Assembly (NCBI RefSeq): GCF_024753145.1
Contig: NZ_JANUGU010000010.1
Location: 62,001-126,000 of the forward strand
Origin: Massilia terrae
Lineage (GTDB): Bacteria > Pseudomonadota > Gammaproteobacteria > Burkholderiales > Burkholderiaceae_D
Direction of reading: 5' to 3'
Length of the DNA stretch: 64,000 nt
Shown here: piece after piece, positions 15,296 to 22,952 of the stretch
Layout: each line of letters starts with the position of its first letter
Position numbering within the stretch: the first letter of the stretch is position 1
Program-made: the position numbers and the translations under genes
Notes under the pieces: generated by a model
The model's database searches: none
Seen by the model: only the letters and a program-made list of their open reading frames with translations
What the model was told of the DNA's origin: nothing

Positions 15296-15664
15296 ATGCA
15301 AATCGGCGAATTGTCGTCCGCAACCGGCCTGAGCCGGGATACCTTACGGTTTTACGAGAAACGCGGGCTGGTTGCGTCGAATCGGCGCAGCAACGGTTAC
15401 CGCGAATATCCGGCCGAGGCGGTCGAGTGGCTGTGTTACGTGCGCACCGCGCAGGCGCTGGGCTTCACGTTGGCCGAGATCGAATCGGGCTTGCCGATGC
15501 TGACGGGCGGTGGAGCGTCCGGGCCGGTGCTGCGCGAGGTGCTGCGCGGGAAGCTCAAGGAAATCGACGAGCGGATCGCGGCGCTGTCCGATTTGCGCGC
15601 CGATCTTGCGCGCCGCATTGACGAGCCCTTGGCGACGTGCCCGCTGCAAAGTGGGGCAGTGTGA
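15296..15664 (+). CDS. MerR family transcriptional regulator
   Basis: This 122-residue regulator starts MQIGELSSATGLSRDTLRFYEKRGLV, the classic MerR winged-helix, and continues with the NGYREYP wing and a dimerisation coiled coil (about residues 75-110). The effector region is short and has a single cysteine near the C-terminus (ATCPLQ), so a thiolate metal site like those of CueR or ZntR is not evident; an organic or redox signal is possible. The ATG at 15296 removes a spurious extension through the operator region. It is divergent from the hydrophobic protein and lies between gshA and gshB. Confidence 0.85.
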   Translation: MQIGELSSATGLSRDTLRFYEKRGLVASNRRSNGYREYPAEAVEWLCYVRTAQALGFTLAEIESGLPMLTGGGASGPVLREVLRGKLKEIDERIAALSDLRADLARRIDEPLATCPLQSGAV

Positions 15665-15757
15665 TCGCGATGGTTAGCCACCTCGGCCGAGCCCCGCTCC
15701 CAACGGCAGTTGCCGTTTCCAGCTAAAATCCAAGTCATTCAGTTACTGGAATTCTCC

Positions 15758-16702
15758 ATGAACATCGCTTTCCTCGCCGATCCGCTGTCCAGTTTCAAGA
15801 CCTACAAGGATTCGACTTTCGCGATGATGCGCGAGGCCGCCAAGCGCGGCCACGCCATCTACGCGTTCGAACAGCGCGATATGGCACTGGAGAATGGCAT
15901 CGCTACCGCCGAGGCGTCGCGCATCACGCTCACCGGCCAGCTCGACGACTGGTATCGCGCCGAACCGGGCAAATCGGTGCCGCTGTCGAGCTTCGACGCG
16001 ATCATCCAGCGCAAGGATCCGCCTTTCGACATGGAATATGTCTACGGCACCTATCTGCTGGAAGCGGCCGAGCGCCAGGGCGCGCGCGTGTTCAATTCGC
16101 CGGCGGCAATCCGCAACCACAACGAAAAGCTGACCATCAGCCAGTTCAGCCAGTTCACCGCGCCGACCCTGGTCACGCAGAGCGCCACTCGCTTGCGTGC
16201 CTTCCACGCCGAGCACCGCGACGTGATCTTCAAGCCGCTCGACGGCATGGGCGGCGCCGGGATCTTCCGCGTCCGCGATGACGGCATGAACCTCGGCTCG
16301 GTGATCGAATCGCTGACCGACCTGGGGAGGCGCACCATTATGGTGCAAAAATATATTCCCGCTATCGTCAAGGGCGACAAGCGCGTGCTGCTCATCGGCG
16401 GCAAGCCGGTGCCGTTCGCGCTGGCCCGCATTCCGCAGGCCGGCGAAGTGCGCGGCAACCTGGCGGCCGGCGGCACCGGCGTGGCCCAACCGTTATCAGC
16501 GCGCGACCGCGAAATTGCCGAAACCTTGGGACCGGTTCTGGTCGAGCGTGGCTTATTGCTGGTAGGATTGGATGTGATTGGTGATTACCTGACGGAAGTG
16601 AACGTCACGAGTCCAACCTGTTTCCAGGAAATTACCGACCAATCCGGATTTGACGTGGCCGCGATGTTCATCGACGCGGTCGAGCAGGCGACAGGACTTT
16701 GA
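15758..16702 (+). CDS. gshB: Glutathione synthetase
   Basis: GshB joins gamma-glutamylcysteine and glycine using ATP. The 314-residue length is standard. The N-terminal domain starts MNIAFLADPLSSFKTYKDST, and the ATP-grasp domain includes FKPLDGMGGAGIFR (about residues 160-173) and the C-terminal NVTSPTCFQEI metal/substrate motif. The start at 15758 matches family alignments; the earlier frame start at 15710 adds only untypical residues. The EIIA gene begins 4 bp after the stop, a pairing of gshB with PTS genes that is common in betaproteobacteria. Confidence 0.95.
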   Translation: MNIAFLADPLSSFKTYKDSTFAMMREAAKRGHAIYAFEQRDMALENGIATAEASRITLTGQLDDWYRAEPGKSVPLSSFDAIIQRKDPPFDMEYVYGTYLLEAAERQGARVFNSPAAIRNHNEKLTISQFSQFTAPTLVTQSATRLRAFHAEHRDVIFKPLDGMGGAGIFRVRDDGMNLGSVIESLTDLGRRTIMVQKYIPAIVKGDKRVLLIGGKPVPFALARIPQAGEVRGNLAAGGTGVAQPLSARDREIAETLGPVLVERGLLLVGLDVIGDYLTEVNVTSPTCFQEITDQSGFDVAAMFIDAVEQATGL

Positions 16703-16706
16703 GATC

Positions 16707-17114
16707 ATGGTAGGCATCTTGCTGATGACCCACGCACCGCTGGGCCAGGCCTTCATCGCGGCGGCCGCGCACGTGTTTCGCGGGCCGGTCGAGCACCTGG
16801 AGGCGATCGACGTGACCGCCGACCAGGACCTGTCCGAGGTCAACGGCATGGCGCGGCGCGCCATCGCGCGCCTGGACGACGGCGACGGCGTGCTGGTGGT
16901 CACCGACATCAAGGGCGGCACGCCGAGCAACTGCTGCAACGCGCTGGGCGAGGCCGATCACGTGCAGATCATCGCCGGCATCAGCCTGCCGATGCTGCTG
17001 CGCGCGATCACCTACCGCCGCGACACGCTCGACGTGGTGGCCGAAATGGCGCTGGCCGGCGCCCAGAACGGCGCCTGCAAGATCGACAACCGGGTCCGCG
17101 TCGGCCCAGACTAA
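16707..17114 (+). CDS. PTS mannose/fructose-type EIIA protein
   Basis: The 135-residue cytoplasmic protein starts MVGILLMTHAPLGQAF, where H9 is the expected phosphorylation site of the mannose-family EIIA fold, and has VVTDIKGGTPSNCCNAL (about residues 72-88). No permease (EIIC/EIID) is encoded here, so with HPr and EI it probably forms a regulatory rather than sugar-transporting PTS, as known in many betaproteobacteria. It begins 4 bp after gshB. Two hairpins separate it from ptsH. Confidence 0.88.
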   Translation: MVGILLMTHAPLGQAFIAAAAHVFRGPVEHLEAIDVTADQDLSEVNGMARRAIARLDDGDGVLVVTDIKGGTPSNCCNALGEADHVQIIAGISLPMLLRAITYRRDTLDVVAEMALAGAQNGACKIDNRVRVGPD

Positions 17115-17117
17115 CCA

Positions 17118-17147
17118 CAAACAAAAGTACACCCCTACTTTTGTTTG
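17118..17147. other. 12-bp inverted repeat upstream of ptsH
   Basis: CAAACAAAAGTA and TACTTTTGTTTG are perfect reverse complements around the loop CACCCC, immediately after the EIIA stop codon. The AT-rich stem contrasts with its surroundings. It may terminate or attenuate the upstream transcript. Confidence 0.6.
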
Positions 17148-17159
17148 GAAATGCATGAG

Positions 17160-17193
17160 CTAAAAATCACCGGCGAAGCCGGATGATTTTTAG
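17160..17193. other. Second hairpin upstream of ptsH
   Basis: The arms CTAAAAATCACCGGC and GCCGG-A-TGATTTTTAG pair over 15 bp with a single A bulge around a GAA loop. Only 12 bp separates it from the previous hairpin. The T run lies inside the right arm, as in some bidirectional terminators. Confidence 0.6.
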
Positions 17194-17244
17194 ACACAAA
17201 AAGCGGGAGTACGGCGGCTGGTTCTACAACACCATAACGACAAG

Positions 17245-17514
17245 ATGATCCAACAAGAACTCGAAATCACCAACAAGCTGGGCCTGCACGCCCGCGCATC
17301 CGCCAAATTCACCCAGCTCGCCGCCAAGTACCAGAGCGACGTCTGGCTCACCCGCAACGCGCGCCGCATCAACGCCAAGTCGATCATGGGCGTGATGATG
17401 CTGGCCGCCGGCAAGGGCGCCAAGGTCACCCTGGAGGCCGAGGGCCCGGACGAACAGGAGGCGGTCAACGCGCTGGCCGCGCTGGTCAACGACAAGTTCG
17501 GCGAAGGCGAGTAA
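17245..17514 (+). CDS. ptsH: Phosphocarrier protein HPr
   Basis: HPr carries phosphate from EI to EIIA proteins. In this 89-residue protein the phosphorylated histidine is H15 (NKLGLHARASAKF) and the regulatory serine is S46 (NAKSIMGVMMLAAGKG), so control by an HPr kinase encoded elsewhere is possible. No strong ribosome site precedes the ATG. The next gene, EI, starts within 45 bp. The two hairpins just upstream may set its level relative to gshB-EIIA. Confidence 0.95.
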   Translation: MIQQELEITNKLGLHARASAKFTQLAAKYQSDVWLTRNARRINAKSIMGVMMLAAGKGAKVTLEAEGPDEQEAVNALAALVNDKFGEGE

Positions 17515-17558
17515 TGCCGTTCGAACCGGGCTGGGGACGCTACCAAACGAGACCGCCG

Positions 17559-19307
17559 ATGGCATCGTTCACGCTACATGGAATCCCGGTCTCGCGCGGC
17601 ATCTCGATCGGCCGCGCGCACCTGCTCACGCCGGCCGCGCTCGACGTCCAGCACTACCTGGTGCCGGAAGAGCAGGTCGAGGCCGAGGTGCACCGCCTGC
17701 AGGATGCGATCGCCGAAGTGCACCAGGACCTGCAGACCCTGTGGGCCGAGCTGCCCAAGGATGCCCCGACCGAGCTGGGCGCTTTCATCGACGTCCACGT
17801 GCTGATCCTGTCGGACCCGATGATCTCCGAAGCCCCGCTCGACATCATCCGCACCCGCCACTACAACGCGGAATGGGCATTGGTGACCCAGATCGATGAG
17901 CTGTCGGCGCAGTTCGACGAGATCGAGGACGAGTACCTGCGCGAGCGCAAGCACGACATCCAGCAGGTCGCCGAGCGCGTGCTGAAGGTCCTGATGGGCA
18001 CCGCGCTCAAGGCGCCGCCGCCGGTCGGCGACGACAACGGCTACAAGCCGCAGATGATCGTGGTCGCTCACGACATCTCGCCGGCCGACATGCTGGCCTT
18101 CCGCGACCGTTCCTTCATCGGCTTCGTCACCGACGTCGGCGGCCAGAACTCGCACACCGCGATCGTCGCGCGCAGCCTCGACATCCCGGCCGCGGTGGGC
18201 CTGTCGCAGGCCTCGCGCCTGATCGAGCAGGACGACTGGGTCATCATCGACGGCGACGCCGGCGTGGTGATCTGCAATCCGAGCCCGCTGGTGCTCGACC
18301 AGTACCGCGTGCAGCAGGCGATGCTGCTGAAGGCCCGCAAGCGCCTGCTCAAGCTGAAGAAGACGCCGGCCATCACCAAGGACGGCACCCCGGTCACGCT
18401 GCTGGCCAATATCGAGCTGCCGGAGGACTGCCCGGGCGCCCTCGATGCGGGCGCCGCCGGGGTCGGCCTGTTCCGCTCGGAGTTCCTGTTCATGGGCCGC
18501 GCCGGCCACAAGATGCCGGGCGAGGACGAACAGTTCGAGCAGTACCGCAAGGCGGTGCTGGCGATGAAGGGCCGCCCGGTGACCATCCGCACGCTCGACA
18601 TCGGCGCCGACAAGCCGCTCGACACCACCGAACACAATGCGCTCAACCCGGCGCTGGGCCTGCGCGCGATCCGCTACTGCCTGGCCGAACCGCAGATGTT
18701 CCTGACCCAGCTGCGCGCGATCCTGCGCGCCAGCGCCTACGGCAAGGTGCGGATCCTGATCCCGATGCTGGCGCACGCCTTCGAGATCGACCAGTCGCTG
18801 AACATGATCCGCCAGGCCAAGGAAGAGCTGCGCGACGAAGGCGTGAAGTTCGACGAGGCGGTCGAGGTGGGCGCGATGATCGAGATCCCGGCGGCCGCGC
18901 TGGCGCTGCCGATGTTCATCAGGCGGCTCGACTTTTTCTCGATCGGCACCAATGACCTGATCCAGTACGCGCTCGCCATCGACCGGGTCGACTACGAGGT
19001 GGCGCACCTGTACAATCCGCTGCACCCGGCGGTGCTGCAACTGATCGCGATGACCATCGCCACGGCCAAGAAGGCCGGCAAGGACGTCGCCGTGTGCGGC
19101 GAGATGGCGGGCGACGTCAAGCTCACCCGCCTGCTGCTCGGCATGGGCCTGCGCGAGTTCTCGATGCACCCGGCGCAGCTGCTCGCGGTGAAGCAGGAAA
19201 TCCTGAACGCCGACCTGCCGGCGATCACGCCATACACCCGCAAGATCATGCGTTCGATGGAACCGAACGAGATCGCGCGGGCGGTGGAGCAGCTGCAGGT
19301 CATGTAA
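17559..19307 (+). CDS. ptsI: PTS enzyme I (phosphoenolpyruvate-protein phosphotransferase)
   Basis: Enzyme I takes phosphate from PEP and passes it to HPr. The 582-residue protein starts MASFTLHGIPVSRGISIGRA, with the phospho-histidine H199 in GGQNSHTAIVARS, the PEP-binding barrel motif GLFRSEFLFMGR, and C-terminal FFSIGTNDLIQYALAIDR and GEMAG. I prefer the ATG at 17559 from family alignment. An alternative at 17514 overlaps the ptsH stop (TAATG) and has a better-placed purine-rich ribosome site, so 15 extra residues are possible. Confidence 0.95.
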   Translation: MASFTLHGIPVSRGISIGRAHLLTPAALDVQHYLVPEEQVEAEVHRLQDAIAEVHQDLQTLWAELPKDAPTELGAFIDVHVLILSDPMISEAPLDIIRTRHYNAEWALVTQIDELSAQFDEIEDEYLRERKHDIQQVAERVLKVLMGTALKAPPPVGDDNGYKPQMIVVAHDISPADMLAFRDRSFIGFVTDVGGQNSHTAIVARSLDIPAAVGLSQASRLIEQDDWVIIDGDAGVVICNPSPLVLDQYRVQQAMLLKARKRLLKLKKTPAITKDGTPVTLLANIELPEDCPGALDAGAAGVGLFRSEFLFMGRAGHKMPGEDEQFEQYRKAVLAMKGRPVTIRTLDIGADKPLDTTEHNALNPALGLRAIRYCLAEPQMFLTQLRAILRASAYGKVRILIPMLAHAFEIDQSLNMIRQAKEELRDEGVKFDEAVEVGAMIEIPAAALALPMFIRRLDFFSIGTNDLIQYALAIDRVDYEVAHLYNPLHPAVLQLIAMTIATAKKAGKDVAVCGEMAGDVKLTRLLLGMGLREFSMHPAQLLAVKQEILNADLPAITPYTRKIMRSMEPNEIARAVEQLQVM

Positions 19308-19319
19308 TCCACCACTTCC

Positions 19320-19344
19320 GTCGTTCCCGCCCCGGCGGGACGAC
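19320..19344. terminator. Hairpin after ptsI
   Basis: GTCGTTCCCGCC pairs with GGCGGGACGAC with one bulged T around a two-base loop, 12 bp after the ptsI stop. It lacks a T tract. Its GTCGTCCCG-type sequence resembles the arms of the repeat at 7401-7508, so it may be a small extragenic palindrome that ends the PTS transcript. Confidence 0.5.
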
Positions 19345-19380
19345 GACATCAAACGGTAGCTATAAACAACCAGAACATCG

Positions 19381-20520
19381 ATGGGATCACTCGGAACCGT
19401 CTCGCCACAAGCGATGCACTTCGCCGAACCGCTGCAGCTACAAAGCGGCGCACAGATCGGCGACTACACACTGATGTATGAAACCTACGGCACGCTCAAT
19501 GCCGACAAGTCCAACGCGGTGCTGATCTGCCACGCGCTGAACGCGTCGCACCACGTGGCCGGCGTCTACGACAACAACCCGAAAAGCGCGGGCTGGTGGG
19601 ACAATATGGTCGGCCCGGGCAAGCCGGTGGACACCGACCGTTTCTTCGTCATCGGCGTGAACAACCTCGGTTCGTGCTTCGGCTCGACCGGTCCGATGCA
19701 CGCCAATCCGGCCACCGGCAAGCCCTATGGCGCCGCGTTCCCGGTGCTGACGGTGGAAGATTGGGTGGCCGCGCAGGCGCGCCTGGCGGACCGCCTCGGC
19801 ATCGAGCAGTTCGCGGCCGTGATGGGCGGCTCGCTCGGCGGCATGCAGGCGCTGTCGTGGGCCATCATGTTTCCGGACCGCCTGCGCCACTGCATCGTGA
19901 TCGCATCCACGCCCAAACTGTCGGCCCAGAACATCGCCTTCAACGACGTCGCGCGCCAGGCCATCCTGACCGATCCGGACTACCACGGCGGCGACTTCTA
20001 CGAGCACGGCGTGGTGCCGAAGAACGGCCTGAAGGTGGCGCGCATGGTCGGCCACATCACCTACCTGTCGAACGACGACATGGCCGAGAAGTTCGGCCGC
20101 AAGCTGCGCAACGCGGCCGAAAGCGACGATTACAAATTCGACTTCGGCATCGACTTCGAGATCGAATCCTACCTGCGCTACCAGGGCGACAAGTTCTCCG
20201 AATACTTCGACGCCAACACCTACCTGCTGATCACCAAGGCGCTCGACTACTTCGACCCGGCGCGCGCCCATGGCGGCAACCTGACGCATGCGCTGGAAGG
20301 CACCAAGGCCCAGTTCCTGATTGCCTCGTTCAGCACCGACTGGCGCTTCTCGCCGGAGCGCAGCCGCGAGATCGTGCAGGCGCTGGTCGACAACCGGCGC
20401 AAGGTCACCTACGCCGAAATCGACGCGCCGCACGGGCACGACGCCTTCCTGCTCGAGGATCCGCGCTACATGGGCGTGGTGCGGGCTTACTACGATCGCA
20501 TCTGGGCGGAGGCAGCATGA
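19381..20520 (+). CDS. metX: Homoserine O-acetyltransferase (or O-succinyltransferase), MetX
   Basis: MetX acylates homoserine for methionine synthesis and has an alpha/beta-hydrolase fold. In this 379-residue protein the nucleophile is S151 in GGSLGGMQ, with D320 (STDW) and H353 (HGHDAF) completing the triad. The ATG at 19381 gives the standard MGSLGTVSPQ start of related proteins, though no strong ribosome site is visible. It overlaps metW by 4 bases (ATGA), the usual metX-metW pair. Whether the acyl donor is acetyl- or succinyl-CoA cannot be decided confidently from sequence alone. Confidence 0.93.
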   Translation: MGSLGTVSPQAMHFAEPLQLQSGAQIGDYTLMYETYGTLNADKSNAVLICHALNASHHVAGVYDNNPKSAGWWDNMVGPGKPVDTDRFFVIGVNNLGSCFGSTGPMHANPATGKPYGAAFPVLTVEDWVAAQARLADRLGIEQFAAVMGGSLGGMQALSWAIMFPDRLRHCIVIASTPKLSAQNIAFNDVARQAILTDPDYHGGDFYEHGVVPKNGLKVARMVGHITYLSNDDMAEKFGRKLRNAAESDDYKFDFGIDFEIESYLRYQGDKFSEYFDANTYLLITKALDYFDPARAHGGNLTHALEGTKAQFLIASFSTDWRFSPERSREIVQALVDNRRKVTYAEIDAPHGHDAFLLEDPRYMGVVRAYYDRIWAEAA

Positions 20521-21131
20521 TCACCCAAGACACCATCATCCGTTCCGACCTGGCCTTCATCTCCAGCTGGGTAGGCGAGGGCGCCCACGTGCTGGACGTC
20601 GGCTGCGGCGACGGCGCCATGCTGAGCCACCTGGAGCAGGCCAAGCGCTGCACCGGCTACGGCATCGAGATCGCCGACGACAAGGTCCTGGAGAGCACCC
20701 GGCGCGGCATCAGCGTCCTGCAGCACGACATGGAGCAGGGCCTGGGCCTGTTCGGGGACAACTCCTTCGACCTGGTGCTGTGCCTGTCGTCGCTGCAGAT
20801 GATGCAGCACGTCGAGAAGCTCCTGCGCGACATCGTCCGCGTCGGCAAGGAGGCGATCGTCTCCTTCCCCAACTTCGGCTACTGGCCGCACCGCGTGGCG
20901 TTGCTGCGCGGCCGCATGCCGGTGTCGCGTTCGCTGCCCTACCAGTGGTACGACACGCCGAACGTGCGCTGCGCGACCATCTACGACTTCCGCGAGCTGG
21001 CGCAGGAATGCGGGCTCGAAGTGCTCGATTGCGTGGCGCTGGCGGATGGGCGGCCGGTGGACTTCATGCCCAACCTGCGCGGCAGCCTGGCGGTGTTCAG
21101 GCTGCGCAAGCGGGCCGGCGCGATCAGCTGA
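20517..21131 (+). CDS. metW: Methionine biosynthesis protein MetW
   Basis: MetW is a small SAM-methyltransferase-fold protein needed alongside MetX for homoserine acylation in many proteobacteria. This 204-residue copy has the SAM-binding loop VLDVGCGDGAML (about residues 24-35) and the conserved SFPNFGYWPHRVALLRGRMP region. Its start overlaps the metX stop, implying translational coupling. The M48 protease follows after 5 bp. Confidence 0.93.
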   Translation: MITQDTIIRSDLAFISSWVGEGAHVLDVGCGDGAMLSHLEQAKRCTGYGIEIADDKVLESTRRGISVLQHDMEQGLGLFGDNSFDLVLCLSSLQMMQHVEKLLRDIVRVGKEAIVSFPNFGYWPHRVALLRGRMPVSRSLPYQWYDTPNVRCATIYDFRELAQECGLEVLDCVALADGRPVDFMPNLRGSLAVFRLRKRAGAIS

Positions 21132-21136
21132 ACGCC

Positions 21137-22030
21137 ATGAAACGCCTCGCAAGCCTGGTCCTGCTGCTGGCGCTGGGTTCCCAGGCCGGCATCGCGCCGG
21201 CCGCGCCGCAAAAGGACGTCGTGGTGCAGGACGGCATCACCCTGCGCCCGATGAACAAGGTATGGCGCTACTTCACTTCCGAACAGGCGCTGAACCAGCA
21301 GTCGGCCCTGCAGTACACGGGCCTGTTGCAGAAAGCGAGCCAGCAGGGCGCGCTGGTGCCGGAGCAGGATCCGCGCCTGCGGCGCCTGCGCGCCATCGCC
21401 GCGCGGCTGATCCCGTTCGCGCCGCGCTGGAATGCCGGCGCCAAGGACTGGAAGTGGCAGGTCAATTTGCTGCAATCGGATGAGGTGAACGCCTTCTGCA
21501 TGCCGGGCGGCCGCATCGCCTTCTATACCGGGATCATCGACAAGCTCAAACTCACCGACGACGAGATCGCCGCCGTGATGGGCCACGAGATCGCGCACGC
21601 TTTGCGCGAGCATGGCCTTGAACAGAACGGCAAGACCACCTTGACTTCGGTTGGAGCGAAGCTTGGCGGCGCAGCCTTGTCGGCATGGCTGGGAATAGAC
21701 CCGAGCCTGACCAACTCTGTCACCAACACGGCCGGCCAGCTGCTGGTCCTGAAATTCTCGCGCGACGACGAGCGCGAAGCGGACCTCGTCGGGCTGGACG
21801 TGGCGTCGCGCGCGGGCTTCGATCCGCGCGCCGGCATCGCGTTGTGGCGCAAGATGGCTGAGCTGAACCAGCGTTCGCCGATCGAGCTGCTGTCGACCCA
21901 CCCGCTCGGCGATGAGCGTATCCAGCAGATCGACAATCACATGAACGTGCTGCTGCCGCTGTACGCCCGCACCAAGGGCACGACTGCGGACAAGCTGCCG
22001 CCTTATTCCGGCAATGTCACGGTTCGTTAG
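21137..22030 (+). CDS. Periplasmic M48-family zinc metalloprotease
   Basis: The 297-residue protein has a signal peptide (about residues 1-23, cleavage after PAA) and an M48 peptidase domain. The zinc site is H150-E-I-A-H154, with the third ligand E214 in DEREADLVGLD. It resembles LoiP/YcaL-type periplasmic proteases involved in outer-membrane protein quality control, but lacks a lipobox, so I leave it unnamed. It begins 5 bp after metW and overlaps the next gene by 17 bp, so it travels in the metX transcript without an obvious functional link. Confidence 0.88.
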   Translation: MKRLASLVLLLALGSQAGIAPAAPQKDVVVQDGITLRPMNKVWRYFTSEQALNQQSALQYTGLLQKASQQGALVPEQDPRLRRLRAIAARLIPFAPRWNAGAKDWKWQVNLLQSDEVNAFCMPGGRIAFYTGIIDKLKLTDDEIAAVMGHEIAHALREHGLEQNGKTTLTSVGAKLGGAALSAWLGIDPSLTNSVTNTAGQLLVLKFSRDDEREADLVGLDVASRAGFDPRAGIALWRKMAELNQRSPIELLSTHPLGDERIQQIDNHMNVLLPLYARTKGTTADKLPPYSGNVTVR

Positions 22031-22952
22031 GCCCGGCCACCAGGCCGAAGCGAATGCCCGGGTGCCGCTGCCGATCAAGAACGGCGTCGCGCCAAGCTAC
22101 CTGTGGATCACCGAGACGCTGGCTGGCGGCATGCTGCGCTTTCTCGCCGAGCGCTTTCCGGACGTGTCGAGCGAGAGCTGGGCGGCGCGGCTGGCGCGCG
22201 GCGAAGTGGTCGATGCGCAGGGCGCGCCGCTCGGCGCCGACAGTCACGTGCGGCAGGGCATGCGCATCTGGTACTACCGCGAACTCGACGAACCCGAGAC
22301 GCCGATCCCGTTCGCGGAATCCGTCATCTACCAGGACGAGCACTTGCTGGTGGCGGACAAGCCGCACTTCCTGCCCACGATCCCGACCGGACGCTTCCTG
22401 CACGAGACCCTGCTGGTGCGCTTGAAGCGCCAGTACGATCTGCCGCACCTGACGCCCATCCACCGGCTCGACCGCGAGACTGCGGGCGTCGTGATCTTCT
22501 CGCACAATCCGGCCACGCGCGGCAAATACCAGTCGCTGTTCCAGAAGCGCGCGATCCGCAAGGTGTACGAGGCGCTGGCCGGGCCGATCGAAGGGCGTAG
22601 CTTCCCCTTCACGTACCGCAGCCGGATGGTCGACGGCGAGAAGTTCTTCGTCATGAAGGAAGAAGCGGGCGAGCCGAATTCCGAAACGCTGGTCGAGCTG
22701 ATCGAGCGGCGCGGCGACGTGGTGCGCTACCGACTGCATCCGCACACGGGCCGCAAGCACCAGCTGCGGCTGCACATGGCATCACTCGGCGCGCCGATCC
22801 TCAACGATGCCTTCTATCCGGTCGCGCTGCCGTGCAAGGGCGACGATTTCAGCGCGCCGCTGCAGCTGCTGGCGCGCTCGATCGCGTTCGACGATCCGCT
22901 CACCGGCGAACCGCGCGAGTTCGCCAGCGAGCGGAGCCTGGACTGGCCTTAA
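22014..22952 (+). CDS. RluA-family pseudouridine synthase
   Basis: The 312-residue enzyme isomerises a uridine in rRNA or tRNA to pseudouridine. The catalytic aspartate is D153 in PIHRLDRETAGVVIFS, and the late motif HPHTGRKHQLRLHMASLG is present. An S4-like region precedes the catalytic domain (about residues 30-90). Which base it modifies cannot be told from sequence alone. The start lies inside the M48 gene, and its last 4 bases overlap the stop of the convergent giant gene. Confidence 0.88.
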   Translation: MSRFVRPGHQAEANARVPLPIKNGVAPSYLWITETLAGGMLRFLAERFPDVSSESWAARLARGEVVDAQGAPLGADSHVRQGMRIWYYRELDEPETPIPFAESVIYQDEHLLVADKPHFLPTIPTGRFLHETLLVRLKRQYDLPHLTPIHRLDRETAGVVIFSHNPATRGKYQSLFQKRAIRKVYEALAGPIEGRSFPFTYRSRMVDGEKFFVMKEEAGEPNSETLVELIERRGDVVRYRLHPHTGRKHQLRLHMASLGAPILNDAFYPVALPCKGDDFSAPLQLLARSIAFDDPLTGEPREFASERSLDWP

